In this document: in pieces, positions 17,065-24,490 of the stretch
How positions within the stretch are numbered: position 1 is the stretch's first letter
Layout: each line of letters opens with the position of its first letter
Assembly (NCBI GenBank): GCA_028284285.1
Contig: JANQSA010000055.1
Coordinates: forward strand, 124,001-188,000
DNA length: 64,000 nucleotides
Origin: Croceivirga sp.
Lineage (GTDB): Bacteria; Bacteroidota; Bacteroidia; Flavobacteriales; Flavobacteriaceae
Direction of reading: 5' to 3'
Position numbers and translations under genes: made by a program
The notes under the pieces: model-generated
The model's input: only the letters and a program-made list of their open reading frames with translations
Databases searched by the model: none
Told to the model about the DNA's origin: nothing

Positions 17065-17195
17065 TTGGATCAGTGATAGCCTCAAAGACGACTTGGAAAT
17101 CGGTAAATTACGAATTGAGTGCTGGTTACCAAAAGCTACCGGGCACGACTATGGATCATTAAACCTACTTTGGAATTTGAGCAAAGCTGAGAATG
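17065..17195 (+). pseudogene. decayed fragment of an AlkC-like gene 3' end
   Basis: Aligning by eye with 14797-14924 of the intact AlkC-like gene gives roughly 70-75% identity over about 125 bases, including an unbroken TGGATCATTAAAC. The frame first encodes SDSLKDDLEIGKLRIECW, matching NDILKDNLEVGKQLIESW of the intact protein. A one-base deletion near 17142 then shifts the frame to one reading WIIKPTLEFEQS and a stop. No 5' part is visible. It is a relic of a second AlkC-like gene or a partial duplication. Confidence 0.6.
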
Positions 17196-17258
17196 AGAAG
17201 GGAAAAATATTTTGTTGTGCCGTGCGAAATAGGAAAACCCGGTTAGCGCGATTAATGA

Positions 17259-17861
17259 TTAGAGTCTTGTTTTTATAAAATCTTCAATTTCCGGTACCGG
17301 ATGCAGCATATAGAATCCTCCGGGTGTAATAAAAACAATTTCATTGTTTTTCCTGAAATAGGTTATTGGTGATTTACTTACCACACCCCAGGGATGTCTC
17401 GCTTTTATGGTATCCATCCTTTTTAAAAGAACAATGGCATCTTGTTGACTGTAACATTCCCATGATTCTATCGTTGCTCTTGGATAAAGTGCCTTACCCA
17501 TTTCTTCGTCACTTTTTATTTTTGCCCGACGCACCTGTTTAATCCTGGAAAAATCTATTGGAAGTTCAGTTTCCCGGTCTTTTGTTTGCAGGTATCTATT
17601 CAAGCGTTCGAGGCATGCTATAAAAAAATGGTCGTTAGCAGGTGGTTCTTCGTATTCTTTGATGAAATACCGAAGCTCCTCCATCTGTTCAATAACTTTT
17701 TTGAAGTTATTATCGGCAACCTCTTGCGATATTGTAAAAAGCCTGCCGGCTATCACTTTAGGTTGGATTTGGTTTTCCCCGGCAACAGACTGCACCCCAA
17801 AGCCACCGGGTGCAATGAACAAGGTAAGTAGTAAACTGATTTTATGTTGAATACATCTCAA
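17259..17861 (-). CDS. exported protein of unknown function
   Basis: A 200-residue protein with a likely signal peptide (KISLLLTLFIAPGGFG) and a mature domain with alternating helices and a C-terminal PITYFRKNNEIVFITPGGFYMLHPVP strand region. I do not recognise the family. The start is TTG 17861: a stop codon lies four codons upstream and no ATG precedes the signal peptide, so the N-terminus is uncertain. It follows deoD on the minus strand and overlaps the end of a 25-codon ORF (17842-17919) in another frame, so translation may depend on that short ORF. Otherwise it has no evident link with nucleoside salvage. Confidence 0.6.
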   Translation of the reverse strand: MRCIQHKISLLLTLFIAPGGFGVQSVAGENQIQPKVIAGRLFTISQEVADNNFKKVIEQMEELRYFIKEYEEPPANDHFFIACLERLNRYLQTKDRETELPIDFSRIKQVRRAKIKSDEEMGKALYPRATIESWECYSQQDAIVLLKRMDTIKARHPWGVVSKSPITYFRKNNEIVFITPGGFYMLHPVPEIEDFIKTRL

Positions 17862-17919
17862 AATCGTACTTTTTTAGGCCATCGGCGTTTTCAAATTCTA
17901 CATTTAAGTAAGCTACCAT
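17842..17919 (-). CDS. short ORF of 25 codons upstream of the exported protein
   Basis: ATG 17919 to TAA gives MVAYLNVEFENADGLKKYDF followed by five more residues. It starts 9 bases after the deoD stop and overlaps the TTG start of the next gene by 20 bases in a different frame. It could couple translation of that gene to the deo operon, be a gene relic, or be chance; the residue composition is protein-like but too short to judge. Confidence 0.25.
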   Translation of the reverse strand: MVAYLNVEFENADGLKKYDFEMYST

Positions 17920-17928
17920 GGTATTATA

Positions 17929-18627
17929 TTATATCAAAGATAGCACCAGAGTAACCATTTCCGGCAGTGCTTCCTCCCGCTCTTGTTGGGATAATTCATC
18001 CTTGGTAACCAGGGAATCGGAGATGGTCAATACCGTAAGGGCTTCAATACCGTATTTCGCCGCTAAGGTGTAGAGGCCCGCCGTTTCCATTTCTGCACAA
18101 AGCACCCCGTACGCCGCCCATTGTTGGTAATATTTGGGATTATCATCGTAAAAGATATCGGTAGATAGTATGTTTCCCGCCTTAACGGGGATATCGTGTT
18201 CCCGGGCGTAACGGATCGCTTTTTCAAACAACTCAAAACTAGCTGTTGGGGCAAAAGTGGCATTGGGAAATCGGTTAGCGTTAAAATTCGAATCCGTAGA
18301 GGCGCTCATGGCCACCACAATATCCCTTAGCTTAATATAAGGTTGGTAAGATCCCGCCGTACCCACTCGAAGTATGCGATTGACACCGTACGAATGGATC
18401 AGTTCATAAGAGTAGATCAAATTGGAGGGAATGCCCATACCCCCTCCTTGCACTGAAACCCGTTTCCCTTTATACTGTCCCGTATACCCCAACATGCCTC
18501 TTACCTTGTTGTAGCAGACCACATCTTCTAAAAAAGTCTCAGCAATCCATTTAGCACGTAGTGGGTCGCCCGGTAACAATACGGTAGGGGCAATTTCCCC
18601 TGGTTTGGCTTCAAGATGTAAGGACAT
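17929..18627 (-). CDS. deoD: purine-nucleoside phosphorylase, DeoD type
   Basis: Splits purine (deoxy)nucleosides with phosphate into base and (deoxy)ribose-1-phosphate. The 232-residue length and the pattern are those of hexameric DeoD: PGDPLRAKWIAETFLED near residue 20, GGGMGIPSNLIYSYEL (61-76), RVGTAGSYQ (phosphate site) near 87, CAEMETAGLY near 180 and the SDSLVTKDELS segment with the catalytic Asp near residue 204. It lies 8 bases after deoC and forms with it and the Tudor-like gene a salvage operon read 19801 to 17929. Its products feed deoC through phosphopentomutase, which is not in this window. Confidence 0.95.
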   Translation of the reverse strand: MSLHLEAKPGEIAPTVLLPGDPLRAKWIAETFLEDVVCYNKVRGMLGYTGQYKGKRVSVQGGGMGIPSNLIYSYELIHSYGVNRILRVGTAGSYQPYIKLRDIVVAMSASTDSNFNANRFPNATFAPTASFELFEKAIRYAREHDIPVKAGNILSTDIFYDDNPKYYQQWAAYGVLCAEMETAGLYTLAAKYGIEALTVLTISDSLVTKDELSQQEREEALPEMVTLVLSLI

Positions 18628-18635
18628 AGCAGTAT

Positions 18636-19280
18636 CTAATTTTGAACTAATATAGGGCCTGAGGAAGTACCAATTCGCGAAACGCCCAGATCAATATACT
18701 TCAAAGCCGTTTCCCGGTCGCGTATCCCCCCGGACGCTTTTATCAGGGCATTATCCCCAACAACGGATTTCATCAATCTGACGTCTTCAAAAGTGGCTCC
18801 GCCTGTGCCAAATCCGGTCGATGTCTTTACAAAGTCTGCACCGGCCCTAACCGCCAGTTCACATGCTTTTCGTTTTTCATCGTTGGTCAAATAACAGGTC
18901 TCCAGAATAACTTTGAGCACCTTGTCCCCTATTGCTTCTTTGATCAACCCCATTTCCAGCTGCACCTTGGTGTCATACCCCGATTTTAACCATCCCACAT
19001 TCATCACCATGTCTACTTCATCCGCACCGTTTTGAATGGCATCCTTAGCCTCGTCCACTTTTGCTTCGGTGGTCATTGCGCCTAATGGAAAACCAACGAC
19101 TGTTGCCACTTTAACAACGGATTGGTCCAGTACTGCTAAAGCCAAGGGTACCCAACAGCCATTTACGCAAACCGCTTTAAATCTATGCGTCATGGCTTCC
19201 CGGCAAAGGGTCCTGATCTGTGCTTCGGTAGCCGTTGCTTTTAATAGCGTGTGGTCAATATAATCTGCGAGCTGAATCAT
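18636..19280 (-). CDS. deoC: deoxyribose-phosphate aldolase
   Basis: Class I aldolase splitting 2-deoxyribose-5-phosphate to acetaldehyde and glyceraldehyde-3-phosphate. The 214-residue protein has the short-form layout: DHTLLKATATEAQI, VNGCWVPLA, VATVVGFPLGA, EVDMVMNVGWLKSG, the Schiff-base lysine in FVKTSTGFGTGGAT and the second catalytic lysine in ALIKASGGIRD. The start codon overlaps the stop of the upstream Tudor-like gene by 4 bases, and deoD follows 8 bases later, so all three form one operon. Together with deoD it allows growth on, or recycling of, deoxynucleosides. Confidence 0.95.
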   Translation of the reverse strand: MIQLADYIDHTLLKATATEAQIRTLCREAMTHRFKAVCVNGCWVPLALAVLDQSVVKVATVVGFPLGAMTTEAKVDEAKDAIQNGADEVDMVMNVGWLKSGYDTKVQLEMGLIKEAIGDKVLKVILETCYLTNDEKRKACELAVRAGADFVKTSTGFGTGGATFEDVRLMKSVVGDNALIKASGGIRDRETALKYIDLGVSRIGTSSGPILVQN

Positions 19281-19801
19281 TTCGATCTTTCCCCCACAAA
19301 CCGATCACTTTCGTTTTTAAAAAGTACATTAAAGCTGGTTAAACTTCCGTATACACGGGTAATGTATTGCTGTAAGTCCACTTTTTCCTGATCATCCAGA
19401 TTCTTACTGCTGTTGATCTTTTGTTCCATTACCCGCAGGCGGTCCCGTACCATCACAATTTTATGGAAAAAAGTGCTAATGGGCATCTCTTTACTGGCCA
19501 GGTTGTCGCCCGGTTCCAGGATCAACTTCCCCCCTTTCCATTTGTCTGCAATGGCCACTCTTTCGTGGGTGTCTCCCCATTTTTTCAAAATGTCCACCAG
19601 GGATTTTTCCACATCAAAGAAGCTAACCGTATCCACATCGTCTTCGGATCGTTCAATGACTTCAAATTCAGAGTCCAGATCAATGGTTTCCAAACCTTTT
19701 TCCATAAAAGTAACCCAATAGTGTTGGGAAGATACGTTAGTGACCACCCCTTTTCCGTACTCCGGATGGTCAATGCGAGAGCCTATACCTAGTAGTTTCA
19801 T
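19277..19801 (-). CDS. Tudor-like domain protein of the deo operon, function unknown
   Basis: A 174-residue soluble protein that I know only as a conserved hypothetical. The N-terminal 45 residues read IGSRIDHPEYGKGVVTNVSS followed by an acidic stretch, a small beta-barrel resembling the CarD/RapA/UvrD-tail Tudor module (the UvrD-like helicase in this window ends in the same kind of sequence, HTRFGKGKVLKLEG). The remainder is helical (MVRDRLRVMEQKINSSKNL and following), with no catalytic motif. It is first in the operon with deoC and deoD and overlaps deoC by 4 bases. A link to nucleic acid or polymerase binding is inference from the Tudor-like part. Confidence 0.72.
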   Translation of the reverse strand: MKLLGIGSRIDHPEYGKGVVTNVSSQHYWVTFMEKGLETIDLDSEFEVIERSEDDVDTVSFFDVEKSLVDILKKWGDTHERVAIADKWKGGKLILEPGDNLASKEMPISTFFHKIVMVRDRLRVMEQKINSSKNLDDQEKVDLQQYITRVYGSLTSFNVLFKNESDRFVGERSK

Positions 19802-19822
19802 AAAGCCATATTACCATCATTT

Positions 19823-19830
19823 CAAACCTA
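19823..19830 (-). promoter_or_regulatory. candidate -7 element of the deo operon
   Basis: TAGGTTTG on the minus strand fits TAnnTTTG, 21 bases upstream of the first ATG of the operon. No TTG stands at the expected -33 distance, so the match is half of a promoter. Confidence 0.35.
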
Positions 19831-19901
19831 GGCGTTACATCCCTTTTAGATTTCTCAGTCGCTAACTCCTTCGAAATGACAATTACATTCCCAAAAATAC
19901 C

Positions 19902-20801
19902 TTACTTGGGCTCAAAAGCCAATAGCATTTTATAAAAATCCTGGTACACCGCTCCGGCATCCAGGCGTTTATAAAACGTAATGGGCCGGTTACCACTATC
20001 CCGGGAAGTGGTAATTACTTCTTTTTCAGCAAAATCAGCATTAATAAAAGCGGATACCAGCCCCAAATCCCATAACACCCGATTTTTACGGGAACCATCC
20101 AAATGATTGTCCCAACGCTGTATTAAATGACTGCCAAGAGGATGTTTTCCTATGGCATCTTTCAATTCGGTGTATTCAACTTCCATAGCCGCAGCCACAT
20201 TGATCGGCATAATATACAGCTCAACTTCTGAATTCAACAAATAGTCCAGGGCGAATGGATCCATGAGTGCGTTAAAATCATTCCGCTTTAACACCCGGGT
20301 CTCAAAATCCATGCTAGTGCCCAACCAAAAGACCTTTAGTTTTTTAGCAATTTCCGGTTGAATGAATACCGCTGAGGCCACATTGGTTAAAGCACCTAAA
20401 GCCAAAATGGTAACTTCCTCCTTTTGCGCTGCCTGCCCAATAATTTCATAAGCCGCAGCAGAATGCTGAGCCCGATCACCCCAATCGTACATTCGGGCTG
20501 GCGCTCCCCGCAAGGTCCTGATCTCCATACGCATTTCACCTAACAATTGCTGGTTGAGCCGATGGCTGTTTTCCATGGAACGCTCTTCTGCCCAATGACT
20601 GGTCTGCCAGTGGGCGGCATTCAGGGCAGTGACCTGAACCGTAGGTTCCAGGAACAACCTCACCAGGGCATAGAGATCGTCCACCTCATTTCCGGTGTCT
20701 GCGTCGACTATAATTTCATGTGACTGTGCTGTAATGAAGGGAGAATAATTGATAAGAAAAAGAAAACAAAAGACGGCGCACAAACTGGATTTAGAAAACA
20801 T
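19902..20801 (-). CDS. exported nucleoside hydrolase family protein
   Basis: A 299-residue member of the inosine-uridine nucleoside hydrolase fold with a signal peptide (SSLCAVFCFLFLINYSPFITAQ), so it should act outside the cytoplasm. The calcium-binding N-terminal acid cluster reads DADTGNEVDD rather than the usual DTDPGxDD, and the C-terminal His-Asp of classical enzymes is replaced by LWDLG; the middle motifs ILALGALTNVA and MPINVAA are present. The altered ends suggest a divergent subgroup with a different sugar or base specificity. It lies 100 bases from the deo operon, same strand, which fits nucleoside salvage. Confidence 0.82.
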   Translation of the reverse strand: MFSKSSLCAVFCFLFLINYSPFITAQSHEIIVDADTGNEVDDLYALVRLFLEPTVQVTALNAAHWQTSHWAEERSMENSHRLNQQLLGEMRMEIRTLRGAPARMYDWGDRAQHSAAAYEIIGQAAQKEEVTILALGALTNVASAVFIQPEIAKKLKVFWLGTSMDFETRVLKRNDFNALMDPFALDYLLNSEVELYIMPINVAAAMEVEYTELKDAIGKHPLGSHLIQRWDNHLDGSRKNRVLWDLGLVSAFINADFAEKEVITTSRDSGNRPITFYKRLDAGAVYQDFYKMLLAFEPK

Positions 20802-20888
20802 TTCCTGTGGTTTTCGCCAAGATAATCATCCATCGTAATTTCACAAAATCACAACATAGGTCAGCTTCTTTTTTAAGCCTCAAAACCG

Positions 20889-20896
20889 TACTTTTG
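20889..20896 (+). promoter_or_regulatory. candidate -7 element of uvrA
   Basis: TACTTTTG matches TAnnTTTG and ends 18 bases before the ATG at 20915. The upstream -33 position is T-rich without a clear TTG. This element lies within the open frame that extends 36 codons upstream of that ATG, which supports the shorter start. Confidence 0.42.
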
Positions 20897-20914
20897 AAGC
20901 TTTGCTATGATTTT

Positions 20915-23776
20915 ATGACCAATTTCGAGGAAAACATTGAAGTACGGGGTGCGCGTGTACACAATTTGAAGAATATTGATGTCACCATTCCTCGTGAAAA
21001 GCTTGTGGTCATCACCGGGCTTTCCGGAAGCGGCAAGTCCTCTCTTGCCTTTGACACTATTTATGCCGAAGGACAGCGACGTTACATAGAGACCTTTTCG
21101 GCCTATGCCCGCCAATTCCTGGGAGGGTTGGAACGGCCTGATGTAGACAAAATAGACGGCCTTTCCCCGGTAATCGCCATTGAACAAAAGACCACCTCCA
21201 AGTCGCCTCGCTCCACCGTGGGTACCATAACGGAAGTTTATGATTTCTTACGTTTGCTTTTTGCCCGTGCGGGTGAAGCCTACAGTTACAATACCGGGGA
21301 GAAAATGGTGAGTTATAGTGATGAACAGATCAAGGAACTCATCATTTCAGCTTACCAGGGAAAGAAGATCAATGTGCTGGCTCCGGTAATCAAATCGCGG
21401 AAAGGGCATTACCGGGAACTGTTCGAGCAAATTGGGAAACAAGGTTTTGTAAAGGTACGGGTAGATGGGGAAGTTTTGGATATTACCAAAGGGATGAAGG
21501 TGGACCGTTACAAAACGCACGACATTGAAATTGTAATAGATCGTTTAAAGATTTCAGAGGCAGGAGAATTGGACAAGCGGCTTAGCGAATCTATCAATAC
21601 GGCAATGTACAGCGGCAATAATGTGATGATGGTCCTGGAAGAGGGTGATACCGAACCCCGTTATTTTAGTAGGGATTTGATGTGTCCTTCTACGGGTATT
21701 TCCTATCCCACCCCGGAACCCAACACCTTTTCCTTTAATTCCCCAAAGGGAATGTGCCCTGAATGCAATGGTTTAGGACATGTCTACCAGGTGAACGAGA
21801 ATAAAATATTCCCCAATAAAAAGCTTTCCATCCAAAATGGGGGGATTGCCCCCCTGGGAGAATACAAACGTTCCTGGGCTTTTAAGCAATTAGAAACCAT
21901 AGGGCAGCGTTATGGCTTTGATATGACTACCCCGATTGAAAAAATTCCACCTGAAGCACTGGATATTATTTTAAATGGCGGAAAAGAAAGTTTTGAGGTC
22001 GATTCGAAGACCCTGGGTGTAAAGCGAAATTATACCATTGATTACGAAGGGATTGCCAATTTCATAAAAACCCAGTTTGAGGAAGCAAACTCCACTTCAA
22101 TAAAACGATGGGCCAAGGAATACATGGACAAAATCACTTGTCCCTCGTGTTCCGGTTCCCGCCTACGAAAGGAATCGCTCTATTTTAAGATAGCCGGTAA
22201 AAACATCGCCGAGCTGGCCCAAATGGACATTGCTGAATTGGCGGATTTCTTTCAACACCTTGAACAAGAACTGGAGGGTGACCAAAAGAAAATTGCTGAA
22301 GAAATCATCAAAGAGATCAAAGCTCGTATCGGTTTTTTGCTTGACGTAGGTCTTGACTATCTTTCGTTAAACCGGGGGTCTAAGACCCTTTCCGGGGGCG
22401 AGGCCCAACGTATCCGCTTAGCTACACAAATAGGGTCCCAATTGGTTGGGGTATTGTATATTTTGGACGAACCCAGTATCGGGCTGCATCAAAGGGATAA
22501 TGCGCGTCTTATCCGAAGCCTGGAGTCACTCCGCGATATTGGCAACTCTGTTATTGTTGTGGAACATGACCGGGATATGATAGAAGCCGCAGACCATATC
22601 CTGGATATTGGCCCGAGAGCCGGAAAACACGGAGGAGAAATCATCTCTCAGGGACCACCATCAGAATTAGTCCGTTATGATACGCTTACCGCAGACTACA
22701 TCACAGGGGATAAAGAAATCATGGTTCCTCAAAGCCGGAGAAAAGGTACCGGGAAGAAAATCGTGCTCTCCGGTTGTACGGGAAACAATTTGAAAAACCT
22801 TACTGTTGCATTTCCGCTGGGCAAAATGATCGGGGTCACCGGGGTTTCAGGAAGCGGAAAGTCTACCTTGATCAACGAAACCTTGTATCCCATCATGAAC
22901 GCCCATTATTTTAACGGGGTTAAAAAGCCGATGCCTTACACCAAAATAACCGGGCTGGAGCACATAGATAAGGTGATTGATATTAACCAATCCCCTATTG
23001 GACGAACCCCACGATCAAATCCTGCTACGTATACAGGAGTGTTCAGTGAGATCCGATCTTTATTTGCCAAGACCACCGAAGCCACGATCCGGGGATATAA
23101 ACCGGGACGATTTAGCTTCAATGTTGCCGGTGGTCGATGCGAGACGTGTCAGGGCGGTGGCTTAAAGGTCATTGAAATGAACTTTTTGCCGGATGTTTAC
23201 GTGGAATGTGAAACCTGTAATGGCAAACGTTTTAACCGGGAAACCCTGGAAATCCGTTATAAAGGGAAGTCCATATCCGATGTATTGGAAATGACCATAG
23301 ACGAAGCCGTGGACTTTTTTGAAAACATTCCTAAAATCCACCGAAAATTAAAAACCATAAAAGACGTAGGCTTAGGTTATATTTCCCTGGGGCAACAGTC
23401 CACTACTTTGTCGGGGGGAGAAGCACAACGTGTGAAATTGGCCACCGAACTTTCCAAACGGGATACGGGAAATACGTTTTATATTCTGGATGAACCTACT
23501 ACGGGACTCCATTTTGAGGACATTCGGGTATTGATGCAGGTGTTGGATAAATTGGTAGACAAGGGAAACACGGTATTGATCATTGAACACAATATGGACG
23601 TTATTAAGATGATGGACCATATTATTGATATAGGATATGAAGGGGGACGTGGAGGAGGAATGATTGTCGCTAAAGGCACACCTGAAGAGGTAGCCAAGGA
23701 CCCGAAAAGCTACACTGCAAAATTTTTAAAGAAGGAACTGGAGCATTCTAAAAAAACCATAGCCAAAGCAGTATAA
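20915..23776 (+). CDS. uvrA: excinuclease ABC subunit A
   Basis: DNA damage recognition ATPase of nucleotide excision repair. The frame is open from 20807, but ATG 20915 ([20 protein letters not shown]) gives the standard 953-residue protein. Two ABC ATPase halves are seen: Walker [10 protein letters not shown] and [10 protein letters not shown]; signature LSGGEAQR twice; Walker [13 protein letters not shown] and [12 protein letters not shown]. Zinc modules [19 protein letters not shown] and CETCQGGG...CETCNGKR are intact. The LOG-family gene begins 3 bases downstream. No LexA-like palindrome of the kind seen at 11.8 kb was noticed upstream. Confidence 0.97.
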   Translation: MTNFEENIEVRGARVHNLKNIDVTIPREKLVVITGLSGSGKSSLAFDTIYAEGQRRYIETFSAYARQFLGGLERPDVDKIDGLSPVIAIEQKTTSKSPRSTVGTITEVYDFLRLLFARAGEAYSYNTGEKMVSYSDEQIKELIISAYQGKKINVLAPVIKSRKGHYRELFEQIGKQGFVKVRVDGEVLDITKGMKVDRYKTHDIEIVIDRLKISEAGELDKRLSESINTAMYSGNNVMMVLEEGDTEPRYFSRDLMCPSTGISYPTPEPNTFSFNSPKGMCPECNGLGHVYQVNENKIFPNKKLSIQNGGIAPLGEYKRSWAFKQLETIGQRYGFDMTTPIEKIPPEALDIILNGGKESFEVDSKTLGVKRNYTIDYEGIANFIKTQFEEANSTSIKRWAKEYMDKITCPSCSGSRLRKESLYFKIAGKNIAELAQMDIAELADFFQHLEQELEGDQKKIAEEIIKEIKARIGFLLDVGLDYLSLNRGSKTLSGGEAQRIRLATQIGSQLVGVLYILDEPSIGLHQRDNARLIRSLESLRDIGNSVIVVEHDRDMIEAADHILDIGPRAGKHGGEIISQGPPSELVRYDTLTADYITGDKEIMVPQSRRKGTGKKIVLSGCTGNNLKNLTVAFPLGKMIGVTGVSGSGKSTLINETLYPIMNAHYFNGVKKPMPYTKITGLEHIDKVIDINQSPIGRTPRSNPATYTGVFSEIRSLFAKTTEATIRGYKPGRFSFNVAGGRCETCQGGGLKVIEMNFLPDVYVECETCNGKRFNRETLEIRYKGKSISDVLEMTIDEAVDFFENIPKIHRKLKTIKDVGLGYISLGQQSTTLSGGEAQRVKLATELSKRDTGNTFYILDEPTTGLHFEDIRVLMQVLDKLVDKGNTVLIIEHNMDVIKMMDHIIDIGYEGGRGGGMIVAKGTPEEVAKDPKSYTAKFLKKELEHSKKTIAKAV

Positions 23777-23779
23777 GAA

Positions 23780-24472
23780 ATGATTATGCGAAAAGAACAA
23801 CATCACAAGGGCTGGAACGAAATCAAAACCAATGACTCATGGGCGATATTCAAGATCATGGGCGAATTTGTAAACGGATTTGAAAGCATGAGCCGGATTG
23901 GGCCATGTGTGTCCATTTTTGGTTCGGCACGTACCCGGCCGGGCGATAAATACTATGAAATTTCGGTGCAAATCGCTAAAAAAATTGCAGAAGCGGGATA
24001 TGGTGTTATTACCGGAGGGGGTCCCGGGATTATGGAAGCTGGTAATAAAGGTGCCAATTTAGCCGGAGGCACCTCAGTGGGGCTAAATATCGATTTACCA
24101 TTTGAGCAGCATGATAACCCCTATATTGATGATGATAAAAGTCTTGATTTTGACTACTTCTTTGTGCGTAAGGTAATGTTTGTGAAGTATTCCCAGGGAT
24201 TTGTGGTTATGCCGGGAGGCTTTGGCACGCTGGACGAACTCTTTGAGGCCATTACCCTAATCCAAACCCATAAGATCGATACATTCCCAATCATTCTGGT
24301 GGGCACTGAATTTTGGAGCGGCCTTTGGGATTGGATTCGTAGCACAATGCTCAAAGCGGGTAACATAAGCCCTGAGGACCTGGATTTGGTGAAATTAGTA
24401 GATACGGAACACGAGGTAGTTGAAATTATAGATGCCTTTTACAAAGGACGCCTCCTAAGCCCTAACTTTTAA
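23780..24472 (+). CDS. LOG family protein (TIGR00730-like nucleotide phosphoribohydrolase)
   Basis: A 230-residue Rossmann-fold protein of the lysine-decarboxylase-like/LOG family; members split nucleoside monophosphates such as cytokinin ribotides or AMP into base and ribose-5-phosphate. The two catalytic signatures are present: GGGPGIMEAGNKGA near residue 76 and MPGGFGTLDELFEAI near 144, with SIFGSARTRP before them. Start ATG 23780, with a second ATG two codons later equally possible. It lies 3 bases after uvrA, so the two are cotranscribed. The common annotation as lysine decarboxylase is not supported by the motifs. Confidence 0.88.
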   Translation: MIMRKEQHHKGWNEIKTNDSWAIFKIMGEFVNGFESMSRIGPCVSIFGSARTRPGDKYYEISVQIAKKIAEAGYGVITGGGPGIMEAGNKGANLAGGTSVGLNIDLPFEQHDNPYIDDDKSLDFDYFFVRKVMFVKYSQGFVVMPGGFGTLDELFEAITLIQTHKIDTFPIILVGTEFWSGLWDWIRSTMLKAGNISPEDLDLVKLVDTEHEVVEIIDAFYKGRLLSPNF

Positions 24473-24490
24473 GCTTTTATAGCCTTGCAT

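Noticed and set aside
23780-24472. Lysine decarboxylase
   Set aside because: The GGGPGIMEA and PGGFGTLDE motifs belong to LOG-type phosphoribohydrolases, not PLP decarboxylases.
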